Source: JAIQFL01 sp035295745 (GTDB taxonomy: Bacteria > Acidobacteriota > Terriglobia > Bryobacterales > Bryobacteraceae). From it: a DNA stretch of 64,000 nucleotides. Below the pieces are notes generated by a model. That model saw nothing but the letters and a program-made list of their open reading frames with translations, had not been told where the DNA came from and did not search any database. The stretch's first letter is position 1. The number at the start of each line of letters is the position of its first letter. This document shows positions 31,673 to 40,467 of this stretch, in pieces. The stretch lies in contig DATGIL010000093.1 of assembly GCA_035295745.1 (NCBI GenBank), positions 1 to 64,000 on the forward strand, in the 5' to 3' direction. The position numbers were made by a program, and so were the translations under genes.

Positions 31673-33796
31673 GTGATTCCAGTACTTTCCTCTCACATTG
31701 AAAGCGTCACGGTGTACTCCAGCGGAGCCGTGGTCACGCGCGTGGCGGAGTTCTCTCCTGCCGATGGCGCCTGGCCCGAGCGCGTTCGCCTCGCTGGACT
31801 GCCCCTCGCCCTCGATGACAGCAGCATTCGCATTCGTATGGAGGGTGGTAGCGCGTCGGCCGTCAGCTTCCAAACCAGCCTCGAGATACCGAGCGATGCG
31901 CCTTCGCCAGAAGCGATTGAGGACACCGTAAGGGCGGCCCGGCAGGAGGTATTGCAACTCGAAGACCGACTGCATGACGCCGATCGGCGCGCAGGGCTTT
32001 TCGCCGGACTCACGCCACCCGCCCGGCCCGACGCAGCGGAAGGCGAAGCGCCGCCTCCCAGTCCGCACGCCGGCCGCGTCGCGTTGTTTGAGTTTCAGCA
32101 ACAAAATCTCAAAGCGATCTACGAGACGATTGAAGACCTGCGGGCCAAACTTCGCATCGCCCGCGAAGTCCTCGACTCGGCTCAGGAGAAGAAACGCGCC
32201 GCCGGAACCGAACGAACCGCTCACGTCAACGAACTGCGAAAGACCGTGACCGTGGTGATACACGGTGAGGCGGCAGAGAGCACCGATCGCGCGCGCTTGC
32301 GGCTCGATTACCGTGTCCCAGGCGCGCGCTGGGCGCCTTCCTACGCAGTACGTTTTGCGACGGACCTCTCTCAAGTCACCATCACGGTGCGCGCCATCGT
32401 CGCTCAAAGGACGGGCGAGAATTGGCAGAATGTGCTGGTCCTTCTCTCGACGGCCCAGATGCAAGCTTGGACGGAGTTGCCCGAGTTGGCCTCGCTTCGC
32501 CTGGGCCGTTGGCAAGCTCCCGTCCGGTCTGGATGGAGGCCCGCACCAGTTGGCGCCGAAGAGCTTTATGCCGACTACGACCGCGAGAAGAGCGCCATCC
32601 AACCGGCCGCGGCGGATCCGAAAGTAACAGCACTCGCGCGGAGGCTCGAATCGGCGGACGAAGACGAAGCGCCCGCTGCCCTTCCCCCGCCCCCTATGCG
32701 TAAGCCCAGCGACACCCCGACCGGCGAATTCCCGCAGTACCCGCCCCCCGGACAGCCGATTCCCGCGCCACCGCCGTCCGGAGAGTTTACCCGGATGTTT
32801 CAGCAGCCGCTTCCCCCTCCTCCGCCTGCTCCCCTGGCCGCTCCGCGCCCGCCGGCCCCTACCGCTGCGCCTGCGCAATTCACGGCCATGTTCCGGCGCC
32901 CGGGAACTGCGGCCCCGCCTGCCCAAACGGAGGGCCCTGCGCCAGTCCCCCCTCCTCCTGCCGAAATCCGCCCCGCACTCGCCGCCCTCGACTTCGGATC
33001 CTTGCGCATGCCAGGACCCACCGACTCCGTCCGTGCCAGACTCACGCCCGCTGAACGCACAGCCGGCCCGGAAGTGCTACGATCCGCGCTTGATGAGGCA
33101 GCCCGCTTGAGCCGCCTTCCAGCACGGTATGCCTTCGCATCATCTGTGGCAGGATTTGATTACGCCTACAAAGCCGAAATCCCAGTGGACATTCCGGCGG
33201 ACCGCCAATTCCACTCCATCCCGCTCGTTTCGCTCGCAGCGCCGTCGCACTTGTACTACGTGACCGTTCCGCGCGAGTCGTCCGATGTCTTTCGATTCGC
33301 GGAAATCGTCAATCCCCTGGGTGCGCCTTTGTTGCCTGGCCCCGCGGACATCTACATGGGCAACAACTTTCTGATGACCGTACCGCTCCGTCTCACCACG
33401 CCCAAAGGCAAGATCCACCTCGGACTCGGCGTCGAACAGCGCATCAAGGTCGCGCGCAACATCGCGTACAGCGAAACCGCAACAGGCCTCATGAGCGGAA
33501 CCTTGAACTTGAAGCACGAAATCCAGATCGAGGTCCGCAATCAACTCCGAATCGCGGCGCCCGTCGAAGTGCGCGAGCGGGTGCCCGTCACCCGCGAAGG
33601 CGACGATCAACTTAGAGTGACCACAACTGCCAAGCCCGCGTGGGAACCGTACGATCCGCCAGGCGTTGGTCTTCGCGGTGGATACGTCTGGAAGGTCCAG
33701 GTGCCCCCTTCCGAGGCGATCAATCTGCAAGCCATCTACATCATCACTCTGCCGGCCAAAATGGAGCTCGCGGCCGGCAATCGGCGGGAGGCGTAA
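31673..33796 (+). CDS. DUF4139 (mucoidy-inhibitor-like) protein with Pro-rich insert
   Basis: 707-residue protein of the MuiA/DUF4139 type. The N-terminal DUF4140-like strand region (VTVYSSGAVVTRVAEFSPAD) leads into a coiled coil (about 80-190, ARQEVLQLEDRLHDADRRAG, IYETIEDLRAKLRIAREVLD). The first part of the beta domain follows (RLDYRVPGARWAPSYAVRFA, ENWQNVLVLLSTAQ). A ~90-residue Pro-rich segment (about 340-430) splits it from the remainder (AETATG-type strands ending VQVPPSEAINLQAIYIITLP). No signal peptide is visible. The start is a GTG without a clear ribosome site. The next gene, a paralogue, begins directly after its stop. Function unknown. Confidence 0.85.
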   Translation: MIPVLSSHIESVTVYSSGAVVTRVAEFSPADGAWPERVRLAGLPLALDDSSIRIRMEGGSASAVSFQTSLEIPSDAPSPEAIEDTVRAARQEVLQLEDRLHDADRRAGLFAGLTPPARPDAAEGEAPPPSPHAGRVALFEFQQQNLKAIYETIEDLRAKLRIAREVLDSAQEKKRAAGTERTAHVNELRKTVTVVIHGEAAESTDRARLRLDYRVPGARWAPSYAVRFATDLSQVTITVRAIVAQRTGENWQNVLVLLSTAQMQAWTELPELASLRLGRWQAPVRSGWRPAPVGAEELYADYDREKSAIQPAAADPKVTALARRLESADEDEAPAALPPPPMRKPSDTPTGEFPQYPPPGQPIPAPPPSGEFTRMFQQPLPPPPPAPLAAPRPPAPTAAPAQFTAMFRRPGTAAPPAQTEGPAPVPPPPAEIRPALAALDFGSLRMPGPTDSVRARLTPAERTAGPEVLRSALDEAARLSRLPARYAFASSVAGFDYAYKAEIPVDIPADRQFHSIPLVSLAAPSHLYYVTVPRESSDVFRFAEIVNPLGAPLLPGPADIYMGNNFLMTVPLRLTTPKGKIHLGLGVEQRIKVARNIAYSETATGLMSGTLNLKHEIQIEVRNQLRIAAPVEVRERVPVTREGDDQLRVTTTAKPAWEPYDPPGVGLRGGYVWKVQVPPSEAINLQAIYIITLPAKMELAAGNRREA

Positions 33797-35344
33797 GTGG
33801 CAGCGGAGCCTGACTTTCCCATTGCGGAAGTGATGCTGCTCGAAGATCGTGCACAGATCACCCGGCGCGGAATGTTTACGCTTTCCGACGGTCTGACCCA
33901 CATAACGGTTCCAGGCGTCGCGCCCGTACTGAGCGATAAGAGCCTGACCGCCCGCATTCTTCAGGGCGCGCAGGCGCAGGTGTGCGACGCACGTGTGGTG
34001 CGCTTTCGCAAGGCACTGCGCGAGGAGCGTCCCGCCGCCACTAGCGAGCTCGAAATCACCATCGAGGATGCGCTGCGGGAACTGCGAACGCTCCAGGTGG
34101 AACGTACTCGCCTGGAAGGGCAACTCGCCGGTATCGAGACGATCGAAGACCTGGTGCTGCAGGAGTTGAAACAGGATGCCGCCTGGAATCGCGACTCCCG
34201 CGAGAGTGTGGCGGAGGAACTCGATCGTCTCGCCCGAGAGTCCGGCGCGCTCCACGCGGAACATGCCGCGCTGGTGGTGAAGGGCGAAGTGCAGCGTCAG
34301 AATCTGCGCGATCTGACAGCGGGCATCGAGCGACTGCTCCATCCGTCCACGCTCATCGGCGCGAACCTTGAAGTCGACATTCAGTCGGCTGCCGGCGGCC
34401 TATGCGAGATCGAGTTGTCCTACGTCGTGCCCGGCGCTTGTTGGCGGCCCTGGCATACGGCGGAGCGTCTCGCAGGACCCTCGCCTTCGGTGCGGATTCG
34501 TTCCGAGGCATGTGTGTGGCAAAACACCGGAGAGGACTGGAAGGGCGTCACCCTGCTCTTTTCCACTGAGCGCCCGTCCCTCGGCGTCGAACCACCTGTG
34601 CTGCAGAGCGACGTGATCGAAGCGCGGCCCAAGCCTCTGACCGTGACAGTGGCGACCCGCGAGCAAACCGTCCAGACTACGGGCTTAGGGACCGCCGTGA
34701 CCGAGACCGCCGAACTGCCGGGCATCGACGATGGCGGCGACGTCTTCGCGATTCGCAGCACCGCAAAGGCCGACATTCCTTCCGATGGGAGGCCGTATCG
34801 CGTGCCTTACGCGAGCTTCGAAGCGAGTGCCGAAACGAACCTTATCCTAATGCCGGAACTGGCCCCCGCGGTGATTCGCAAGACGGTCCAAACGAACTCC
34901 GGTTCGGTTGCCCTGCTGGCCGGTCCGGTCGACCTGATCGGCGAGGGTGGGTATCTGGGACGCACGCAGGTAAAACTCATCGCTCCGAGCGAGCGTTTCG
35001 CTCTGGGCTGGGGGCCGGAGAACGCGCTTCGCATGCATCGCGAACTGGACAAAGTCGACGAGGAGTCCGGACTCACCGGCAACATGGTCACGAGCCAGCG
35101 GACGGTGACGATTCAGTTGAGCAATATCGGTGCGGAGGAGTTCACAATCCGCGTGACGGAGCGCGTGCTGGTGAGCGAGATCGAGCAAGTGGAAGTAACC
35201 GTGGACCAGCGCGAAACCACCCAGGCAAGGACCACGGATGAGAACGGCTTCGTCACCTGGGACGTGCGCCTGCCGCCTTTCGGCCAGGAGTCGCTACGCC
35301 TGGTCTACCGGATCAGGCACCGCAAAGACATTGTGGGGATCTGA
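33797..35344 (+). CDS. DUF4139 (mucoidy-inhibitor-like) protein
   Basis: 515-residue paralogue of the preceding protein with the standard MuiA-family layout. It has an N-terminal strand region (VMLLEDRAQITRRGMFTLSD), a long coiled coil (about 85-190, LQVERTRLEGQLAGIETIED) and the DUF4139 beta domain (LSYVVPGACWRPWHTAERLA, SEACVWQNTGEDWKGVTLLF, then TQVKLIAPSERFALGWGPEN, and DVRLPPFGQESLRLVYRIRH at the end). GGAGG lies seven bases before the GTG start, which immediately follows the upstream stop. The two genes form one transcript and their products probably interact. No signal peptide is seen. Confidence 0.87.
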   Translation: MAAEPDFPIAEVMLLEDRAQITRRGMFTLSDGLTHITVPGVAPVLSDKSLTARILQGAQAQVCDARVVRFRKALREERPAATSELEITIEDALRELRTLQVERTRLEGQLAGIETIEDLVLQELKQDAAWNRDSRESVAEELDRLARESGALHAEHAALVVKGEVQRQNLRDLTAGIERLLHPSTLIGANLEVDIQSAAGGLCEIELSYVVPGACWRPWHTAERLAGPSPSVRIRSEACVWQNTGEDWKGVTLLFSTERPSLGVEPPVLQSDVIEARPKPLTVTVATREQTVQTTGLGTAVTETAELPGIDDGGDVFAIRSTAKADIPSDGRPYRVPYASFEASAETNLILMPELAPAVIRKTVQTNSGSVALLAGPVDLIGEGGYLGRTQVKLIAPSERFALGWGPENALRMHRELDKVDEESGLTGNMVTSQRTVTIQLSNIGAEEFTIRVTERVLVSEIEQVEVTVDQRETTQARTTDENGFVTWDVRLPPFGQESLRLVYRIRHRKDIVGI

Positions 35345-35377
35345 AGCTGGCACGTCGCGTGCAAAACTGGGACGAAC

Positions 35378-36961
35378 ATGCGAGCGCTCTGGATATTCCT
35401 TCTTCTCACGATCTCGATGTGTGCGCAGAACACGCCGCCAGTGGAGGGCGTAGTGCTAACTCCGGCGGGTGTGGGAATCGCGGGCGTCACCGTGGAATTG
35501 ACGGCCCAGGGCAAGAAAGACGCGGCCTACACCGTTGCCACCGATAAAAACGGCCGCTTCCAGATTGCCGCAGTCGCTCCCGGCGACTACTCCGTCTCTT
35601 ACGATCTGGAAGGTTACGGACCGCCCGACGATGAACCCACCCAGACGCCTCTTCACGTCAGTCCGGACGCCAGTGTAGTCACCTTACGTCACGAACTGCT
35701 GCCGATGGCCACACTGAGCGGCCAGGTCCTCGATACCGACGGAAACCCCGTTCCCAAGGTCGCGGTGGAATGGCTCAATACGATATACGGTCTCACCCAG
35801 ATGACCACCACTACGGACGACCAGGGGAGGTTCCGCTTTCCGCGAATCATGCCGGGAAGTTACATCGTGCGCGCTGCACCCGATTCCAACATCGACCGGT
35901 ATATTAAGGTGATCTCCAAGCCGCGCCAGGAGCGGTCCGCGCCGGACTATCAACTCGGAGCCGATCGCAAACTTTGGGCGCCTACCTACTTTCCCAACTC
36001 ACTCGACCGTGCGCAGGCGTCCGTGATCCGCGTACGTGGCGGCGAAAGTCTGGAAGGCTTCGACATCCACTTGCAGAAGACCACCGCCTTTCGCATTCAC
36101 GGCGTGGTGCTCGACGAGAGCGGACGCGGGGCGGCTCACGCTTCCGTCAAGTTGAAATCAGCGGACACGCAGGACATGACGTCGGGCCGCCCTCCGTATG
36201 CGGAGGTCAACAGCGGCGAAGATGGCAGCTTCGAATTCCCCAGCGTTGGGCCGGGCCGTTGGCGAATCGTCGCCGAAATCAAAGAGGCCAATGTCGAGCG
36301 CAGGGGCTTCGCGACGCCGTTCGTCACCCGGTTTGATCTCGAGGACATCCGGATCCACCTCAGCGCGCCCTTTCCGGTCACAGGCATCGCGGAGGGATTG
36401 ACGGGGAAAGAGACGCGCCCCGCGCAGTTCCGGCTGGTGCCTGTGGACGGGCCGGTGGAACAGGATGTGTATTCGGGTTCCCTCAAAGAAGGCAAGATGT
36501 ATGCGGAGGCCTACCCTGGCCGTTACCAGGTTTCCGTGGGAACTCCCGTGGGCTACTACCTCGACTCCATCCTGTTCGAGCATCGCGACGTACTGGGGCA
36601 GGAGATCGAACTCAGCACCGCCCCGCCCACGCTCCGCTTCGTTTATCGCGCCGACGGCGGACATGCGCATGGCAGCGTTGAAAACGGCAGCCGCGCTTCC
36701 GTGATTCTGATTCCTCAAAATGAGACGTGGTTTGCTCAGCGCCTCTTTCTGTACCAGGCACGCTGCGATGATGCGGGCCACTACAAGATCGACCACATCC
36801 GTCCGGGAGACTATTTCGCCATCGCACTGAGCCAGATGGATTGGAGCCTGTTGTACAGCCCGTCCGCGATGACCGTGTTAGCCAAGATCGCGACGCGCAT
36901 CACGGTGGAGCACGACGCCGATACCGTCGCCGACCTCAAGGCCCAAGTCTGGCCCGAGTAG
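35378..36961 (+). CDS. secreted carboxypeptidase-regulatory-domain protein
   Basis: 527-residue exported protein. Signal peptide MRALWIFLLLTISMCAQ, then several prealbumin-like regulatory domains in tandem: EGVVLTPAGVGIAGVTVELT with GRFQIAAVAPGDYSVSYDLE; LSGQVLDTDGNPVPKVAVEW with GRFRFPRIMPGSYIVRAAPD; and IHGVVLDESGRGAAHASVKL with GSFEFPSVGPGRWRIVAEIK. The C-terminal part continues in similar beta strands and ends in a HYKIDHIRPGDYFAIALSQ unit. No catalytic domain is visible, so a binding or scaffold role is likely. It starts 33 bases after the DUF4139 pair and converges with the M56 gene, leaving only twelve bases. Confidence 0.8.
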   Translation: MRALWIFLLLTISMCAQNTPPVEGVVLTPAGVGIAGVTVELTAQGKKDAAYTVATDKNGRFQIAAVAPGDYSVSYDLEGYGPPDDEPTQTPLHVSPDASVVTLRHELLPMATLSGQVLDTDGNPVPKVAVEWLNTIYGLTQMTTTTDDQGRFRFPRIMPGSYIVRAAPDSNIDRYIKVISKPRQERSAPDYQLGADRKLWAPTYFPNSLDRAQASVIRVRGGESLEGFDIHLQKTTAFRIHGVVLDESGRGAAHASVKLKSADTQDMTSGRPPYAEVNSGEDGSFEFPSVGPGRWRIVAEIKEANVERRGFATPFVTRFDLEDIRIHLSAPFPVTGIAEGLTGKETRPAQFRLVPVDGPVEQDVYSGSLKEGKMYAEAYPGRYQVSVGTPVGYYLDSILFEHRDVLGQEIELSTAPPTLRFVYRADGGHAHGSVENGSRASVILIPQNETWFAQRLFLYQARCDDAGHYKIDHIRPGDYFAIALSQMDWSLLYSPSAMTVLAKIATRITVEHDADTVADLKAQVWPE

Positions 36962-36973
36962 CGCCGGTCAGCG

Positions 36974-39112
36974 TCACTGTACCGGAACGAACCTCACGTT
37001 GATATAAGCCTGCCGCTGACCACCCGCCTGCGGGAAACTCCCTTTGCGCACCGCATCAAGCGCAGTCTGCACCAGTGCCGGGTCCGAGGCGCTGGAGATT
37101 TCCGCTTCCACCACGGCGCCCTCGCCATTCAACGAAGCGTGCACGATCACCGGCTTGGCCGGTCCGGAAACGGACGGCGTTGGAATCTGCATGGGGAACC
37201 GCGTCGGCAGTTCGAGCGTTGCTACCGGCCCGCGCGCGACCATCTCCGGAGTCGGCCGGAGCGTCTGGGGGTCGACCGGACCCAAATCGGAGGTGGAGAT
37301 TTGCGCGTCGAGCACCGTCGCGCCGTTGACATAGATCGTGATGCGGCTGGGAACCGTGCGCCCGTGGAACTGCGCACTCGCATAGCTGTAAACAACATAC
37401 GTTCCGGGCGCCACCGACTCCACCTGCAGCAGCTTGGTCGCGTTATCCACGCAATACTCTTCCTCTTCCCAGAGACGCGTGGGCTGTGTAGGCGCGACCA
37501 TCCGCGAGGTCAGCAGGCAGGTCGCGGGCTGGCCGTTCCACTGAATCGCGGCGGTGCGTACCTGCATGTTCGAAGGCATCTGCTGCACCGCCCAGAAGAT
37601 TGCATTACGCAGCATGTGCACACGCATCGGGACTGCGCCCGGCGTCGTCGCGCCCGTTGCCTCTTCGAATGCCAGGCTGCGGGCCACCGAGTAATTGCCC
37701 ATAGTGGCCGTCCAGCGCCACGTCTGGCCGTTGAGCCAACTCTCCACGAGTTCTCCGCTACCGCCTTCCACGCCGCTACCCGAGGCGGTGAATGACGCCT
37801 TGAGGACATAGGGAGCCGAGCCGGCACGATGGGTTTGCCCGTTCGCCTTCGCGAACTCGAGCAGCGAGAGTGCGTTGGCTCGATCCTCGGCGGTGGCGGG
37901 CGTTTGCACGTTCCCGACGACCGGCTCGTGCGGATCGGGCGGGATCGGCACGGATACGCCCCGCTGGCCCTGTGCGCCCACGCGCGGCAGCGGCATCTGC
38001 TGCGGCGGCGCCATCGCCATGGTCACACGCGAGCGCACAGGTGCACTGGCCGGCGGAGCGTCCGCAGGGGCCACGGCAGCGTCCATCACGCGGACCTGCG
38101 CCTGGGCCGAGAGAGGAAAGTGAACGCAAGCCACCCACATGGCGGCTGCCAGCATCGCCGTCATGGAGCAGTAGGATGAGAGCAATCTGAGTTTAGACAT
38201 AGAGACCTCCGAAAGTAAGGAATGCATTCGCTGTGTCAAATGCCGGCGCCGCAGAAACAGAGGCGCGGGCGCAAGATCGAGAAGGGGACGCTGCCGCGCA
38301 ATCGCCAACAGCGCATCGATGTAAGATTCGCGAGCAGCGGTCAGTCGGACCGACTCCGCATCCACCAGTTGTTCGCGCGCCAGCCGCGCCTGCGCGAGCA
38401 GCCACCAAACGCCGGGATTGAACCACAACAGCGCGCCCGCGAGTTCCTCCAGAAGCGTCACCGGCCAATCGTGCCGGCGTACGTGCAACAGTTCGTGGCA
38501 GGCGATGCCGCACTGCGCTTCCTCTCCGAGCGCCAGAAACACCTCCGGCAGCAACACGACGGGAGCGAGCCAGCCTAACATCACCGGACCGGGAGCCTCT
38601 GAAGAGACGCAGAATACTGCGTCGGCATGTGTGATCGAAGAGGCAGCCTGCACCGACTCCGGAAAGGGATAGAGCGGCGTCGCGCCGATTCGTAGTTTTC
38701 GGATCTGCCAAAGTCCGGCCACTAACCAGCCCAGACGCGCCACCGCGCCCGCCAGTAGAATCCACCACAGCGTCGTATTCCGAAAGATGGATGCGGACTG
38801 ACGATCAACCGGCGTCGGCGCGGCAGGCGACGGCGATCCCGAGGCAGAACGAAGGCCGCCCAGGGAAGAGCGTGGCGGTGCGGCCGGGACGTCGGAGTCG
38901 CCCGCGGCCTCCGGATGTCGCTCGATCACGATCACTGGATGCCGCCAGGGCTCCACAAACGGAAGCACAACGCATACGGCCAGCATCAAGTGGCACCACG
39001 CGAGTTGCGTACGCGGATGACGCACGCGGAAGAGCATCGGCAATAGCGCTGCCACGGATGCCAGCGCAACGGTCTGCACGATCCACGACAGCAGATTTTC
39101 CCAGGTCCCCAT
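36974..39112 (-). CDS. BlaR1-like M56 metallopeptidase with TonB-like C-terminus
   Basis: 712-residue membrane protein. Three to four N-terminal transmembrane helices surround a cytosolic zinc peptidase domain with HELLH in IACHELLHVRRHDW (about residue 207) and the downstream ligand region LVDAESVRLTAARESYIDAL. Another transmembrane helix (SSYCSMTAMLAAAMWVACVH) leads to a large external part containing a Pro-rich linker. The C-terminal TonB-type domain reads AKPVIVHASLNGEGAVVEAE, then ALDAVRKGSFPQAG. M56 proteins sense an external signal and cleave a partner BlaI repressor, encoded two bases upstream. The beta-lactam-binding domain of classical BlaR1 is absent, so the signal is unknown. Confidence 0.88.
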   Translation of the reverse strand: MGTWENLLSWIVQTVALASVAALLPMLFRVRHPRTQLAWCHLMLAVCVVLPFVEPWRHPVIVIERHPEAAGDSDVPAAPPRSSLGGLRSASGSPSPAAPTPVDRQSASIFRNTTLWWILLAGAVARLGWLVAGLWQIRKLRIGATPLYPFPESVQAASSITHADAVFCVSSEAPGPVMLGWLAPVVLLPEVFLALGEEAQCGIACHELLHVRRHDWPVTLLEELAGALLWFNPGVWWLLAQARLAREQLVDAESVRLTAARESYIDALLAIARQRPLLDLAPAPLFLRRRHLTQRMHSLLSEVSMSKLRLLSSYCSMTAMLAAAMWVACVHFPLSAQAQVRVMDAAVAPADAPPASAPVRSRVTMAMAPPQQMPLPRVGAQGQRGVSVPIPPDPHEPVVGNVQTPATAEDRANALSLLEFAKANGQTHRAGSAPYVLKASFTASGSGVEGGSGELVESWLNGQTWRWTATMGNYSVARSLAFEEATGATTPGAVPMRVHMLRNAIFWAVQQMPSNMQVRTAAIQWNGQPATCLLTSRMVAPTQPTRLWEEEEYCVDNATKLLQVESVAPGTYVVYSYASAQFHGRTVPSRITIYVNGATVLDAQISTSDLGPVDPQTLRPTPEMVARGPVATLELPTRFPMQIPTPSVSGPAKPVIVHASLNGEGAVVEAEISSASDPALVQTALDAVRKGSFPQAGGQRQAYINVRFVPVQ

Positions 39113-39114
39113 GA

Positions 39115-39498
39115 CTACTGCTTCTTTCTGCGCTCCTGTACCAGCTTTTCGATTTCGTCCAGTTCTTCGGGGCGAATGTGACGATCTTCCATCAGGTGCA
39201 GCAGCAACGGTTGGGCCGACCCATTAAAGACACGGTTGACGAACTCTTCCACCATGCTCTCGACCACCTGGGTCTGCGGCTTGCTCGGCGTGTAGACGTA
39301 GGCGCGTTCGCCGGGTTCTTTCTTGACGTGCCCCTTGCGCTCCAAAACTCCCATCATCGTCAGAACGGTGGTGTAGGCGATCTTTCGCTGTTCCAGCAGA
39401 TCGCCATAGACCTCGCGGACGGTGGCGTGTCCGCGTTTCCAGATGACTTTAAGGATCTCGAGTTCCAGACCGGTCGGGATGGTTTCGGGCGGCTTCAT
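39115..39498 (-). CDS. BlaI/MecI/CopY-family repressor
   Basis: 127-residue repressor with the family winged helix (GLELEILKVIWKRGHATVRE, then AYTTVLTMMGVLERKGHVKK) and a C-terminal dimerisation helix region (VVESMVEEFVNRVFNGSAQP). In this family the M56 partner cleaves the repressor between the two parts. The ATG at 39498 follows a GGTGA site; in-frame upstream starts would add residues encoded by the operator. Its stop is two bases before the M56 start, so both genes are co-transcribed and probably autorepressed through the inverted repeat at 39505-39526. Confidence 0.92.
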   Translation of the reverse strand: MKPPETIPTGLELEILKVIWKRGHATVREVYGDLLEQRKIAYTTVLTMMGVLERKGHVKKEPGERAYVYTPSKPQTQVVESMVEEFVNRVFNGSAQPLLLHLMEDRHIRPEELDEIEKLVQERRKKQ

Positions 39499-39504
39499 TT
39501 CACC

Positions 39505-39543
39505 AATGACTAATAACTTAGTCATTAGTGGAACGATTGTCAA
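39505..39543 (-). promoter_or_regulatory. BlaI promoter and operator
   Basis: On the minus strand a TTGACA -35 box (39543-39538) is followed after 17 bases by a TAAGTT -10 box (39520-39515). A perfect inverted repeat AATGACTAA-TAAC-TTAGTCATT (39505-39526) overlaps the -10 box and ends seven bases before the BlaI start. Overlap of operator and promoter supports autorepression. Confidence 0.7.
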
Positions 39544-39613
39544 GCGCAAAAAGGGACGGATCCGCACACTCCCAACCCTGATTGCGTCCCGGAGTTGTTA
39601 CGATGAGATCCTT

Positions 39614-40423
39614 ATGAAATCGAGACTTCGCTTTGTGTGGGCTTTTTCTTTGGGCAGCGCGTTCCTCACGGCTTCACACGCTCAAACCGTGAGCCCGAAG
39701 TTAACCACTGCCGCTGCGGTAACCCAGGGAGGCGTCATCCCATACTTCGCCGATGGAGGCGGGTGGACCACCAGTTTCAGCCTCACCTGTTTGTCGACGC
39801 CGGCCTGTGCTCTCACTTTCACCTATGTTGGTTCCAATGGAAGCAATCTAGCCGTGCCGATGAAGATCACTCTTCCTGGCTCTTCGGGGCCGACCCAGAC
39901 GACCGCGACCCAAAGTTCAATCGACATCGCGTTGGCGTTTGGGCAAGGTGCACTGATCGAGACCTTAGGCCAGAACCCTGACGTTAGGACAGGCGGCATT
40001 GATATCGTCTCGAGTTCCTTGCTCGCCGGGTTCTCGACGTTTCGTCAGAGCGTTCCAGGCCGGCCGGATAACGAGGCAACCGTACCTATGGAAGATCGGA
40101 ATTTCAATGGCCGATTCATCATCGGCTTCGATAACCGCAGCGGGTTCGCGACTGGGGTCGCCTTAACGAACCTCACCAACAATGCTCGTGCGGATGTCGT
40201 CGTTACGGGGATCGATTTGAACAACCAGGCGCTGTTCACGGGATTGATTTCACTCGATCCCCTAAACGGAACCACTTTTAATGTAGCGGAGAAATTTCCC
40301 GCAACAGCCGGCAAAGTGGGGCTTTTGAATTTCCAAGCTCAGAATGCATTCATCACGGGGACCGGTTTCCGATTCAATCCCGGCGGCGCCTTCACGACAC
40401 TCCCAATCTTCCAACTCCACTGA
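39614..40423 (+). CDS. hypothetical exported protein
   Basis: 269-residue exported protein of unknown function. The ATG at 39614 is chosen because it begins a clear signal peptide (MKSRLRFVWAFSLGSAFLTA, cleavage after SHA); longer in-frame starts reach into the BlaI operator. The mature part is beta-rich, with few Lys and many Thr/Gly/Asn: GVIPYFADGGGWTTSFSLTC, TCLSTPACALTFTYVG with two Cys, FIIGFDNRSGFATGVALTNL and TGTGFRFNPGGAFTTLPIF at the end. It resembles secreted proteins repeatedly found in Solibacter-like genomes. Surface or matrix location is an inference. Confidence 0.7.
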   Translation: MKSRLRFVWAFSLGSAFLTASHAQTVSPKLTTAAAVTQGGVIPYFADGGGWTTSFSLTCLSTPACALTFTYVGSNGSNLAVPMKITLPGSSGPTQTTATQSSIDIALAFGQGALIETLGQNPDVRTGGIDIVSSSLLAGFSTFRQSVPGRPDNEATVPMEDRNFNGRFIIGFDNRSGFATGVALTNLTNNARADVVVTGIDLNNQALFTGLISLDPLNGTTFNVAEKFPATAGKVGLLNFQAQNAFITGTGFRFNPGGAFTTLPIFQLH

Positions 40424-40467
40424 AGTCAGCCAAGCGGGGTGAGCAGACGCCCCCGCATCAGTGGTGT

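Noticed and set aside
31457..32926. 489-residue open frame on the minus strand
   Set aside because: It is antisense to the DUF4139 gene, Arg/Gly-rich throughout and has no domain. It arises from GC-biased codon positions of the real plus-strand gene.
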